IMG/VR virus record: IMGVR_UViG_3300042543_000061
Location: 1 to 21,055 of that record
Source of the DNA: a virus
DNA length: 21,055 nucleotides
Reading direction: 5' to 3' (one strand)
Shown: positions 14,896 through 21,049 of the stretch, piece by piece
Numbering within the stretch: the stretch's first letter is position 1
Layout of the letters: the number at the start of each line of letters is the position of its first letter
Program-made: the position numbers and the translations under genes
Notes under the pieces: model-generated
Databases searched by the model: none
What the model saw: only the letters and a program-made list of their open reading frames with translations
What the model was told of the DNA's origin: nothing

Positions 14896-16782
14896 CTAAA
14901 GGTAGACGGACTGGCTTTCAGCCCATTCGTCGAGATTGATCACCATCTGCCGCGTCTTATCCCGGTCGGACAGCATCTTGTTGGGCATGTGCCAGGTTTG
15001 GTGCTTGCGAGCGCTGGAGAGCACGCGCCGTGCGGACAGCTCCGCAAACCACAGGGCCATCACGGTGTCCTGCTTGCGATGCTTGGTCTTGACTGCCGGA
15101 CTCCACGACACCAACTGCTCCACAAGCAAACGCACCCCAGGTGCAGTCGCGGTCGGCAGCTCGATCAGGTTGTCCTTCTGGTGCTGGCGCAGTCCGGTCT
15201 TGGGATCTTGTGCGACAGTGCCGAACAATCCCGACATGGAGGCAACCCCGAAGTCGGGGTCCATCTTGTTCGAGCCCGTGTGGTGCGGCCTGAGCACGAT
15301 GCCCTTGTTCGCCAGGTACTGGCGCAGGATCTCGTCCTGTGACAGGTACCCCTGGAAGGCGTTCTCCTCGATCACCCATTCGCTGGGCTGGTACACCTCG
15401 GTCATCTCCGAGATGAGCTCGCGGATCTGCATCGGGGTGGGCGAGGAGATGACGCGCATATCCAGCACCCACCGCTTGCCCGTCTGTCTGTCGACACTCA
15501 AGGCAACAGCCGCACAATCTCCGGCGATAGCCGGGTCCATCGCGCAGATCGTGTAAAAGCCGTCGATGTTGTCCGGGTGGGCAGCCAGATTCGGATTCAG
15601 CGGGGCCGGAGTTCTGCGTCCATTGACACATCCGCGCACCGCCACCGCATCGAAGGTGGCATTCTCCTCGACATCTTGCTGCTGGTAGATCAGGCTCCAC
15701 TTAGTGGCGCCCACCTCGTTGCGCACCTGGGCGAGCCGTTTACCCGTCCAGCGGGGGTAGACCCCGTCACTGACAGGTTCATCCGCTTCGCTCATCGGCT
15801 CGTCGGTGACGGGCCATAGTGTCTGCCAGTCATCCTCGGAGTCCGCGTACTTGAGCACCGCGGGCATAGCCAGGTAGGACCAAGGAACCACGCTATCGGC
15901 GTAGTGATCGGGGTTGCGTAGCTCTCGATACAGATCCATCGGGGCGACACGAGTACCCACCACCAGGAGCTGACCGTCCGACAGGCGGGAGGCGACTTCC
16001 TGGCGAATCCAATCCATCTGGGATTCCCACTGGCCTGCGTTAGCGAGCGTGACCGTATCGTCCAAAATTATGAGGTCGGCCCGGTTCCCATAGATTTGGC
16101 CACCCATGCCGACAGCTTCGACACTGGGGTCCTTGGATCCGTCCTGAGCTTCGCCGCCCAGGTACACCTTAGTGGCTGACCACTGGTCAGACGCCGCGCG
16201 CCACCCCTCAGGGGGTCCAAACGCGAGCTGGAACTTCGCATACCTCGGGTGGGTCATGCGCTGCTTGATCGCGTAAAGGAACTTCTTGGCCTGATCCTGG
16301 GTCTTGGAGACGATCATGACCTTGAGGTTGGGGTTCTTGGCCAGGCGGTAGGTGACGTACTCGATGGTGATCGTCATCGACTTCGCGTGGTTGGGGGGAA
16401 TATTGATCAAGACGCGCTTGGAGCCCCGGGATCCGGGCTCGTAGATCATCGAGGGGTGGACCCAGGCGGGTTCACGTCCCTCCAGGATGTCGATCATGTT
16501 CTGCTGGTGGGGCCAGATCTTGCGACCCAGGTACTCCTCGCAGAACTCCGCGAACTCCCCTACCTGCATCTGGCGGAGGTCGGGGTTCGATACGACATTT
16601 CGGATCGCGTCGATCTTGGTGGCCCAGTCCCGGTCGGTACGCCGCTGTCCCTCGTACCAGGAACGGGAGCGCCCGACAATCTGGAGGGCCTCCGCGACGT
16701 TCGACCCCTGTCGAAGCAGCTCCTCGAGCTGCGTGCGGATCAGCTCGGCTGGCTTGTTGTCTCGCTTCTTGTATTGAGCCAT
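14896..16782 (-). CDS. terL: Terminase large subunit with N-terminal HTH-like segment
   Basis: A 628-residue packaging motor and nuclease. The ATPase part has a variant Walker A loop INIPPNHAKSM (about 127-137), Walker B DLIILDD (236-242) and the coupling motif VVGTR (274-278). The RNase H-like nuclease part has AMDPAIAG with Asp416, a second acidic site in EWVIEENAF (about 468-475), and a late aspartate in KHRKQDTVMALWFAELS (Asp572). Residues 12-62, including GSNVAEALQIVGRSRSWYEG, look like a helix-turn-helix of the kind usually found in the small terminase subunit; no separate small subunit is visible here. A perfect AGGAGG lies eight bases before the ATG. It is probably the first gene of the late operon. 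Confidence 0.93.
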   Translation of the reverse strand: MAQYKKRDNKPAELIRTQLEELLRQGSNVAEALQIVGRSRSWYEGQRRTDRDWATKIDAIRNVVSNPDLRQMQVGEFAEFCEEYLGRKIWPHQQNMIDILEGREPAWVHPSMIYEPGSRGSKRVLINIPPNHAKSMTITIEYVTYRLAKNPNLKVMIVSKTQDQAKKFLYAIKQRMTHPRYAKFQLAFGPPEGWRAASDQWSATKVYLGGEAQDGSKDPSVEAVGMGGQIYGNRADLIILDDTVTLANAGQWESQMDWIRQEVASRLSDGQLLVVGTRVAPMDLYRELRNPDHYADSVVPWSYLAMPAVLKYADSEDDWQTLWPVTDEPMSEADEPVSDGVYPRWTGKRLAQVRNEVGATKWSLIYQQQDVEENATFDAVAVRGCVNGRRTPAPLNPNLAAHPDNIDGFYTICAMDPAIAGDCAAVALSVDRQTGKRWVLDMRVISSPTPMQIRELISEMTEVYQPSEWVIEENAFQGYLSQDEILRQYLANKGIVLRPHHTGSNKMDPDFGVASMSGLFGTVAQDPKTGLRQHQKDNLIELPTATAPGVRLLVEQLVSWSPAVKTKHRKQDTVMALWFAELSARRVLSSARKHQTWHMPNKMLSDRDKTRQMVINLDEWAESQSVYL

Positions 16783-16905
16783 AACAAAGCCTCCTAGTGT
16801 CGAGCCTCAACCCACCCGTCCGGCTCGACGCCCCACGTCGGGACGGCGGGGAGGGGGTTGGGAGCGAGACACGTCCACGGCAGCCCGATACCGGGCGCCG
16901 TGATG

Positions 16906-16955
16906 AGGGGCTCTAAGGGAGCACCCGTAGGGGGTGCTCCTGAGAGCGAGCCCCT
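16906..16955. repeat. Nested inverted repeat, 8 bp outside and 9 bp inside
   Basis: The inner stem pairs GGAGCACCC (16918-16926) with GGGTGCTCC (16932-16940) around a five-base loop. The outer stem pairs AGGGGCTC (16906-16913) with GAGCCCCT (16948-16955). All pairs are perfect. There is no T-run on either side, so a simple intrinsic terminator is unlikely. In the minus-strand transcript it would lie about 125 bases before the terminase start. A protein-binding packaging site or a leader RNA structure are both possible. Confidence 0.7.
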
Positions 16956-17130
16956 GAGGCCCCCCGCCCCTTCTCCCTGGGGGGTCGAAGGGGCTCTAGA
17001 GGAGAAAAGGCTTCTAATAGGTAAGGAGGCTTGCATCAGCCCCCCATGCAAGGCCACAGGCCGTGTGATCTGCGTCACAGGGCTCTGACGTGGGCAAACA
17101 ATCCTTGGAATCTGCCCGAGAGCTTCCTGA

Positions 17131-17189
17131 GGGGGTGGGGGAATTGGCGGAAATTAGTGAGGGGGCAGGGTATTAGGGGGGGAGGGGGG
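17131..17189 (+). other. G-run cluster, potential G-quadruplex
   Basis: Six runs of three to seven G occur on the plus strand at 17131-17135, 17137-17141, 17161-17165, 17168-17170, 17176-17182 and 17184-17189. The last four are separated by one to five bases, meeting the usual quadruplex pattern. The octamer GGGTATTA occurs at 17168 and 17187. The minus strand is correspondingly C-rich. Possible roles are a packaging or genome-end signal, or a transcription pause element; the sequence does not decide. Confidence 0.5.
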
Positions 17190-17215
17190 TATTAACAATC
17201 CCCGGGTCGAGCTGT
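17189..17215 (-). promoter_or_regulatory. Possible late promoter (weak)
   Basis: On the minus strand, the rare AT-rich patch reads ATTGTTAATACC, offering a TGT-TAATAC extended -10-like element, with CGGACA about 18 bases upstream as a weak -35. It faces the terminase operon. Match quality is low, and a phage-specific promoter elsewhere in this gap is equally possible. Confidence 0.2.
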
Positions 17216-17377
17216 CCGATTGGCCGGGATCGTCCCGATTCGGCATAAGGGCTGACATGGACTCATCACCGCGCACACGCGCGCATGACGCGCGCGAAAC
17301 ACGCGCACGCGAGCACGCTCGCACGGTCCTAATACCGTTCACGCGACAGGGCCGGGCGCACGGCGTGGCTCTAATGG

Positions 17378-17489
17378 CAGGATGCCATCACAGGATGCCC
17401 GCTACGGGCCCTAGGACGGCCGTAGGCGCGACAGGATGCGGGCAGGGTAGTCCGGGTAGGGTCCGGGACGTTAGGCCCGCTACGGGCCC
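17378..17489. repeat. Short direct repeats and repeated small hairpin
   Basis: CAGGATGC occurs three times (17378-17385, 17391-17398, 17432-17439). The 15-mer GCCCGCTACGGGCCC occurs twice (17397-17411 and 17475-17489), 78 bases apart; its GCCCG-CTA-CGGGC core is itself a hairpin. These could be binding sites for a phage DNA-binding protein, for example a packaging or replication protein. They lie in non-coding DNA, where exact 15-base repeats are unlikely by chance alone, although high GC weakens that argument. Confidence 0.55.
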
Positions 17490-17555
17490 GAGAGGGCCGC
17501 GCGGGGACATGCGTCCCTGGTCGCACGCTCGAGCTCGAGCGCACGTGCGCGGGCA

Positions 17556-17589
17556 TGAGAAAGGCCCGGCCCCCGAAGGGACCGGGCCT
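17556..17589 (-). terminator. Intrinsic terminator with UUCG loop
   Basis: On the minus strand, AGGCCCGGTCCC, the loop TTCG, and GGGGCCGGGCCT form a 12-base-pair stem with one G-T pair and a stable C(UUCG)G loop, followed by TTCTC. It lies 18 bases after the stop of the GC-rich minus-strand gene, where its terminator should be. The T-tract is short, as is common in high-GC organisms. It would separate that gene's transcript from the late operon. Confidence 0.75.
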
Positions 17590-17606
17590 CTCGCGTGCGG
17601 CGTGCG

Positions 17607-18128
17607 CTAGCGGGCGCCCGCCAGCAAGGGCGCGAGCATGGCCGCCAGGGCCGTGAGCGCGTCCGCGTTGGGCGCGGGCGCGACCTCGACGACCGGGACC
17701 GGGGCGACCGTGGTCGTGACCACGGGCGAACCATGCGTGCGGCACGCGCCCGACGGCCCCACTGGGAGTGTGCACGGCGTCCCCTTGCGCGTAGGCATGC
17801 CACACGCGCCCGCACCGGGCGCGACCGGGGCCGCCGGGGCCGCATGGCGCGGGGTACGCCCGATCACCGGGGCCGACGTGGCGAACGGCGCGAGGACGTC
17901 CGCGCACGCGCGGCCGCGTTCCGTCACGCGCACGGTCCACCCGCGCTTATCGGCAGGCTCTCCGGCGAGGGAATCGAGCACGGCCCCATCAGGGCCGGTG
18001 ACGACGGCGAGACCGTCGCGCCGCATGCTCTGGACGTGCATGCGCTCGCCTCGTGAGAGTGCGCCGTAGGTGACGGTCTGGCCGGACGTGAGGGCCGCCA
18101 GGATGGCGGCGTAGTTGCGATCGGACAT
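17607..18128 (-). CDS. Zinc-knuckle protein, 173 aa, possible DNA-binding
   Basis: I choose ATG 18128, which follows an AAGGAA site by six bases; the open frame continues further but has no better site. Residues 1-80 (SDRNYAAILAALTSGQTVTY, then WTVRVTERGRACADVL) look like a small winged-helix-type fold. Residues 109-132 hold a Cys3His set, C109-C119-C129-H132, in CGMPTRKGTPC and GACRTHG, a knuckle I have seen in actinobacterial and phage proteins. The rest is Ala/Pro/Val linker and a short C-terminal helix. The codons are much richer in G+C than in the flanking genes, suggesting separate origin. It is transcribed alone, upstream of the terminator. A regulator or packaging accessory protein is possible; neither is shown. 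Confidence 0.65.
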   Translation of the reverse strand: MSDRNYAAILAALTSGQTVTYGALSRGERMHVQSMRRDGLAVVTGPDGAVLDSLAGEPADKRGWTVRVTERGRACADVLAPFATSAPVIGRTPRHAAPAAPVAPGAGACGMPTRKGTPCTLPVGPSGACRTHGSPVVTTTVAPVPVVEVAPAPNADALTALAAMLAPLLAGAR

Positions 18129-18396
18129 TATCGGTTCCTTCCGAGATGGGCCGGGGCGACTCCCCGACCGCTGACACCATGATGACATGCCAACACAGAA
18201 TGCATACACATCGGGCATCGAGCCCGCCTCCCACGCGCATGCGCGCGCGAGCGGGGACGGGTGTGTAGGTGACGGGTACCGTGTAGGCACCGCCTGCGCG
18301 CACGGAGCTGGCCCCGTTTCGAGGCTTGTCAAGTACCGAATTTCCCTTGCAAACAAAGGGATTTCTGGCATTGCAGGATGCTCGCTGGAAACTTGC

Positions 18397-18405
18397 TGCT
18401 ATCCT
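18397..18405 (+). promoter_or_regulatory. Possible extended -10 promoter of the plus-strand cassette
   Basis: TGC followed by TATCCT forms an extended -10 element, with no clear -35 box at the usual distance. Transcription starting about seven bases later would begin at the base of the 13-pair leader hairpin, giving a message capped by a stem-loop. That coincidence supports the call, but it rests on short motifs only. Confidence 0.35.
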
Positions 18406-18411
18406 GGAATG

Positions 18412-18448
18412 GCCCCATCGGGAGTCCTCCCCCGGCTCCCGGTGGGGC
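18412..18448 (+). promoter_or_regulatory. 13-bp leader hairpin
   Basis: GCCCCATCGGGAG (18412-18424) pairs along its full length with CTCCCGGTGGGGC (18436-18448), with one T-G pair, around an 11-base loop. No T-run follows, so it is not a standard terminator. It lies 46 bases before the first plus-strand gene. The loop has TCCTCC, which is complementary to GGAG-type ribosome binding sites, so pairing with the downstream site is imaginable; a simpler role is protecting the 5' end of the mRNA. Confidence 0.6.
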
Positions 18449-18493
18449 ATCATCACATCTGATACGCAACATACACACACGATTGGAGATCTC

Positions 18494-18727
18494 ATGTCTG
18501 AGCGCTTTGACCTCGACTTCCCGTACGTGACCACGTGCGTGGAGTGCGAGGCGTCCGTGCCCGACGACCAACTCGATGCCGCTGGGCTCTGCCTCACGTG
18601 CGTCGACTACGAGTACGTGACCGTGCTCGTGCCGCGTGACCGGCGCCCCCTGATCGAGCAGATCACTAACCCTACGTGCGCGCTGTGCGGCACGCACTCA
18701 CATCAGATTGGAGCGAACAATGACTGA
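18494..18727 (+). CDS. Small zinc-ribbon protein, 77 aa
   Basis: ATG 18494 lies five bases after a GGAG site; the frame is open further upstream but crosses the leader hairpin. Two metal-binding clusters are visible: C15-x2-C18 and C33-x2-C36 around TTCVECEASVPDDQLDAAGL, similar in layout to the zinc finger of DksA/TraR proteins but shorter, and a C-terminal CALCGTHSH (C62, C65, H68, H70). No enzyme motif is seen. It overlaps the amidoligase gene by eight bases, so they are translationally coupled. The protein could be an adaptor that recruits the enzymes or a substrate of them, but neither is shown. Confidence 0.7.
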   Translation: MSERFDLDFPYVTTCVECEASVPDDQLDAAGLCLTCVDYEYVTVLVPRDRRPLIEQITNPTCALCGTHSHQIGANND

Positions 18728-19844
18728 CGTGCATGTGCCTCCCGATGAGGCGACCGAGGTTGAACCGTGCTCATGCGACTGGGCGTCCCTGTATGCGCCC
18801 ACGACGTGCAGTGACGATCCTCACCCTGACTTCCCCGACCTGTGCTACGCGCACGGTCGTGAAGCACGCACGTGTGACTGGTGCGGCAGTGCCATGCACC
18901 GCTACGACATGTACTACTGCAACCATCCTGCTGCCAGCATATGCGAGTCGTGCTACAGCGACTTCGTCGTGCACTGCGACCACTGCGATGAATACTACAG
19001 CGGGGACGACTACAGCGGGTGCCCGAACGACTGCGGCCAGGATGATCGGTTGCTCAACTACGGGTACAAGCCCTACCCCGTGTTCCACGACGTCGATGGC
19101 AAGGTCTCACCCGTGCCCGGCGTGGTGTACATGGGCGTGGAGTTGGAGATGGAGTCCAACGATCACGTCGTGAACGACTGCGTGGACGTGATCGACCGGC
19201 ACCTCGGTTCGTTCGCGTACTGCAAGGAGGATGGCTCGCTCAGTCACGGGCTCGAAATGGTGACGCACCCGTTCACCCTCGAGTACGCGCACAAGCCCAA
19301 CCTGTGGTCAGTCCTCGACGAACTGCGTCGCATGGGCTGCCGGTCGTGGAACACCACGACCTGCGGCATGCACATCCACGTCTCACGCACAGCGTTCGAC
19401 GGCTCGGCTCACCTGTTCCGCTTCACCCAACTCGTGCTCAAGAACGAGCCTGCGTGCACGTCCTTCGCTGGTCGGAAGAACGACACGTACGCATCGTTCC
19501 GTGATGGCTACCAGCCAGGCTTACTCGCCAAGGTCATCAAGGGTCGTGAGTACGGCTCACGAGGTGCCGTCAACCTACAGAACGGCGCCACCGTGGAGGT
19601 GCGCATGTTCCGTGGGAGCCTGCGCATCAACCGATTGCTCGCCAACCTGGAGTTCGTACATGCAGCCGTCGAGTACACCCGTGAGCTGACGGTTCCTCAG
19701 GTCGCTACTGGCGGCCTGTCATGGCGGGCGTTTGCAACATGGATCACCGACCATCGCAACAGGTACTCGCACCTGTTCGAGTACCTCTCGCTCGACCCCG
19801 GCACCCCCAACACCAGCACACACGTAGACATCACGTCGTTCTAA
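18720..19844 (+). CDS. Amidoligase-family (COOH-NH2 ligase) protein with zinc ribbons
   Basis: 374 residues from ATG 18720, which has a GGAG site six bases upstream. Residues 50-105 carry paired cysteines (C52/C55, C67, C75/C78, C86/C89, C101/C105) typical of zinc ribbons. The rest matches the phage/bacterial amidoligase family related to glutamine synthetase: VVYMGVELEME (about 136-145) with the ExE pair, KEDGS (169-173) followed by E179, CGMHIHVS (215-222), and NLQNGATVEVRMFRGS (285-300). Family members are predicted to use ATP to join a carboxyl group to an amine, forming amide or peptide bonds. The next gene is a glutamine amidotransferase, a known pairing for this family. Family call is strong; substrate is unknown. 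Confidence 0.85.
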   Translation: MTDVHVPPDEATEVEPCSCDWASLYAPTTCSDDPHPDFPDLCYAHGREARTCDWCGSAMHRYDMYYCNHPAASICESCYSDFVVHCDHCDEYYSGDDYSGCPNDCGQDDRLLNYGYKPYPVFHDVDGKVSPVPGVVYMGVELEMESNDHVVNDCVDVIDRHLGSFAYCKEDGSLSHGLEMVTHPFTLEYAHKPNLWSVLDELRRMGCRSWNTTTCGMHIHVSRTAFDGSAHLFRFTQLVLKNEPACTSFAGRKNDTYASFRDGYQPGLLAKVIKGREYGSRGAVNLQNGATVEVRMFRGSLRINRLLANLEFVHAAVEYTRELTVPQVATGGLSWRAFATWITDHRNRYSHLFEYLSLDPGTPNTSTHVDITSF

Positions 19845-19856
19845 GGAGATCAGATC

Positions 19857-20711
19857 ATGTGCTTGCTCACACTCACACTGCCCAATGCAACACCCAACTA
19901 CGAGCGCCTGTACGTGGCGGCAGACAACAACCCTGACGGGTTCGGCTTCGCCGTACACACAGGCGATGACCTGCTCGTCGTGCGTTCGATGGATGCCGAC
20001 TGGATCATCGACAAGTACGCAGAAGCGCGCGCCGACTATCACGACAGGCCCTCGATCTTCCACCTACGCCTGGCTACACACGGCACGGTGGACACGAGCA
20101 ACTGCCATCCGTTCTACACGGACAAGCACAAGCACACCGTGCTCGCACACAACGGTATCCTCCCGGTCGAACTCCCCAAGGGTGAGACTCGATCCGACAC
20201 ACGTTGGTTCGCGGAGGAATACTTCCCCCGTCACGTGAGCATGTCGCAACTCAACTCACGTAAGGCTCGACGCAAGTTGCGCAAGACGATCGGGTCGTAC
20301 AACAAGATCGCCCTGCTCACGACCGAGGCTGACTCCGATGCGCAATGGCGCATCATCAACGAGGCAGCCGGCCATTGGCACAACGGCACGTGGTACAGCA
20401 ACGACTCCTACAAGGTGCGCATGTACTCATACCCCAAGTCGTGGTCCTTCGGCAAGCCGTCGGCCCTCGACGACGAGGACATCCTGTTCGACGACGACCC
20501 CACGCAGGATGTACACGAGCTGTGCATGACGTGCGGATCGGTGCTGTCCGACGACGAGGTTCACGTGTGGGGAGAGTGTGCAATCTGCGGATCGTGCGTC
20601 ATGTGCAGCGAGCCGCTCGGCTACTGCATGTGCTACCACGCACCCGAGCGTGAGTACAACACGCGCTACTCGTACGACAACTCCTTCTACCAGGAGGTGT
20701 TGTTCCGATGA
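19857..20711 (+). CDS. Class II glutamine amidotransferase with C-terminal zinc ribbon
   Basis: 284 residues from ATG 19857, six bases after AAGGAG. The N-terminal sequence MCLLTL provides Cys2, the N-terminal nucleophile after Met removal. NPDGFGF (25-31), HLRLATHG (69-76) and LAHNGIL (96-102) match the substrate and oxyanion motifs of class II (Ntn-hydrolase) amidotransferases, which release ammonia from glutamine. Residues 167-185 hold NEAAGHWHNGTWYSNDSY, seen in phage homologues. The C-terminal 60 residues carry four Cys pairs (C223/226, C241/244, C247/250, C257/259), a metal-binding extension. It probably works with the amidoligase, either supplying ammonia or removing/editing an amide; a free-standing hydrolase is the alternative. 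Confidence 0.88.
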   Translation: MCLLTLTLPNATPNYERLYVAADNNPDGFGFAVHTGDDLLVVRSMDADWIIDKYAEARADYHDRPSIFHLRLATHGTVDTSNCHPFYTDKHKHTVLAHNGILPVELPKGETRSDTRWFAEEYFPRHVSMSQLNSRKARRKLRKTIGSYNKIALLTTEADSDAQWRIINEAAGHWHNGTWYSNDSYKVRMYSYPKSWSFGKPSALDDEDILFDDDPTQDVHELCMTCGSVLSDDEVHVWGECAICGSCVMCSEPLGYCMCYHAPEREYNTRYSYDNSFYQEVLFR

Positions 20712-20806
20712 GGCTCACATCACGTGGCCACGCTGTCGTAGGCGTGGCCTATCTGCTGCTAGTCCTCACGAGCATGGCGCTCGTGGGTTACATCGAGTCA
20801 CTTTAG
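20708..20806 (+). CDS. Single-pass membrane peptide, 32 aa
   Basis: A tiny gene starting in an ATGA overlap with the amidotransferase stop and ending at TAG. The peptide begins MRLTSRGH, has a hydrophobic helix (AVVGVAYLLLVLTSMALVGY, residues 9-28), and ends IESL. Positive N-terminus and acidic C-terminus predict the N-terminus in the cytoplasm. Its stop is part of the AGGAGG site for the next gene, so coupling runs through it. It may anchor the pathway at the membrane, or be a holin-like or unrelated small protein. Confidence 0.6.
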   Translation: MRLTSRGHAVVGVAYLLLVLTSMALVGYIESL

Positions 20807-20818
20807 GAGGTGGCCCGC

Positions 20819-21049
20819 ATGAGTACCGCACCCGCTACACCTGTCGCACCCGGCATGTCCGGCTTTGACCAGGCCGTGCATTACCTGGCACGACAGTTCT
20901 ACCTGGCCCTGTGTGAGATGCGTGGGTTCGATCGCATCGACCCCCCGCCCCACACCCCCAGGTGGGCAACCGATTACGCACAGATAGCCGTGTCATACCT
21001 CGGGTATGACGATGAAGCACTCGTCCAACTCGCACGTGCTTACACGTGA
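20819..21049 (+). CDS. Hypothetical protein, 76 aa
   Basis: I choose ATG 20819, which follows the strong AGGAGG site by nine bases. The product starts with a Pro/Ala linker (MSTAPATPVAPGMSGFDQAV), then a probable helix (YLARQFYLALCEMRG), a Pro-rich turn, and a C-terminal helical segment (WATDYAQIAVSYLGYDDEAL). No family is recognised. It is co-transcribed with the amidoligase and amidotransferase genes, but its part in that pathway is unknown. The stop lies within six bases of the right edge. Confidence 0.65.
   Translation: MSTAPATPVAPGMSGFDQAVHYLARQFYLALCEMRGFDRIDPPPHTPRWATDYAQIAVSYLGYDDEALVQLARAYT

Larger units (their letters stand above)
16783..17606. other. Structured non-coding region upstream of terminase
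   Basis: About 0.8 kb between the terminase start and the next minus-strand gene. I see no convincing gene: the open frames here are GC-driven and have no good ribosome binding sites. It holds nested hairpins (16906-16955), a repeat AGGGGCTCTA (16906-16915 and 16989-16998), a cluster of G-runs (17131-17189), a small AT island with GGGTATTA twice, a CG-alternating stretch (about 17267-17325), short repeats (17378-17489) and a terminator (17556-17589). The late promoter is probably here, as is possibly a packaging recognition site, since such sites often lie next to the terminase genes. Confidence 0.6.
18129..18493. other. Divergent intergenic region
   Basis: This gap of about 365 bases lies between divergent genes and should hold promoters for both. 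It has small inverted repeats CGGGG-CGACT-CCCCG (18152-18166) and CGGGC-ATCGA-GCCCG (18212-18226), both in the leader of the minus-strand gene, a repeated GTGTAGG near 18261 and 18282, and the large hairpin described separately. I see no gene here. The small inverted repeats could be operator sites or leader structures. Confidence 0.5.

Noticed and set aside
16249-16797. Plus-strand frame of 182 codons opposite the terminase
   Set aside because: Antisense to the ATPase part of the terminase, whose motifs are clear; the frame comes from codon bias.
16794-17078. Minus-strand frame of 94 codons just upstream of the terminase
   Set aside because: No ribosome binding site at its GTG start; it covers the nested hairpins and reads as Pro/Gly/Leu low complexity. 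Kept as non-coding, though a relative with a conserved frame would change this.
17257-17610. Arg/His-rich plus-strand frame, and several overlapping minus-strand frames up to 17940
   Set aside because: Products are runs of Arg, Ala and Gly caused by CG-alternating DNA; no ribosome binding site, and they cross the terminator hairpin and short repeats.
17595-18069. Plus-strand frames opposite the zinc-knuckle gene
   Set aside because: Stops are rare in very GC-rich DNA; the minus-strand frame has a start site, a Cys3His motif and a matching terminator, so it is preferred.
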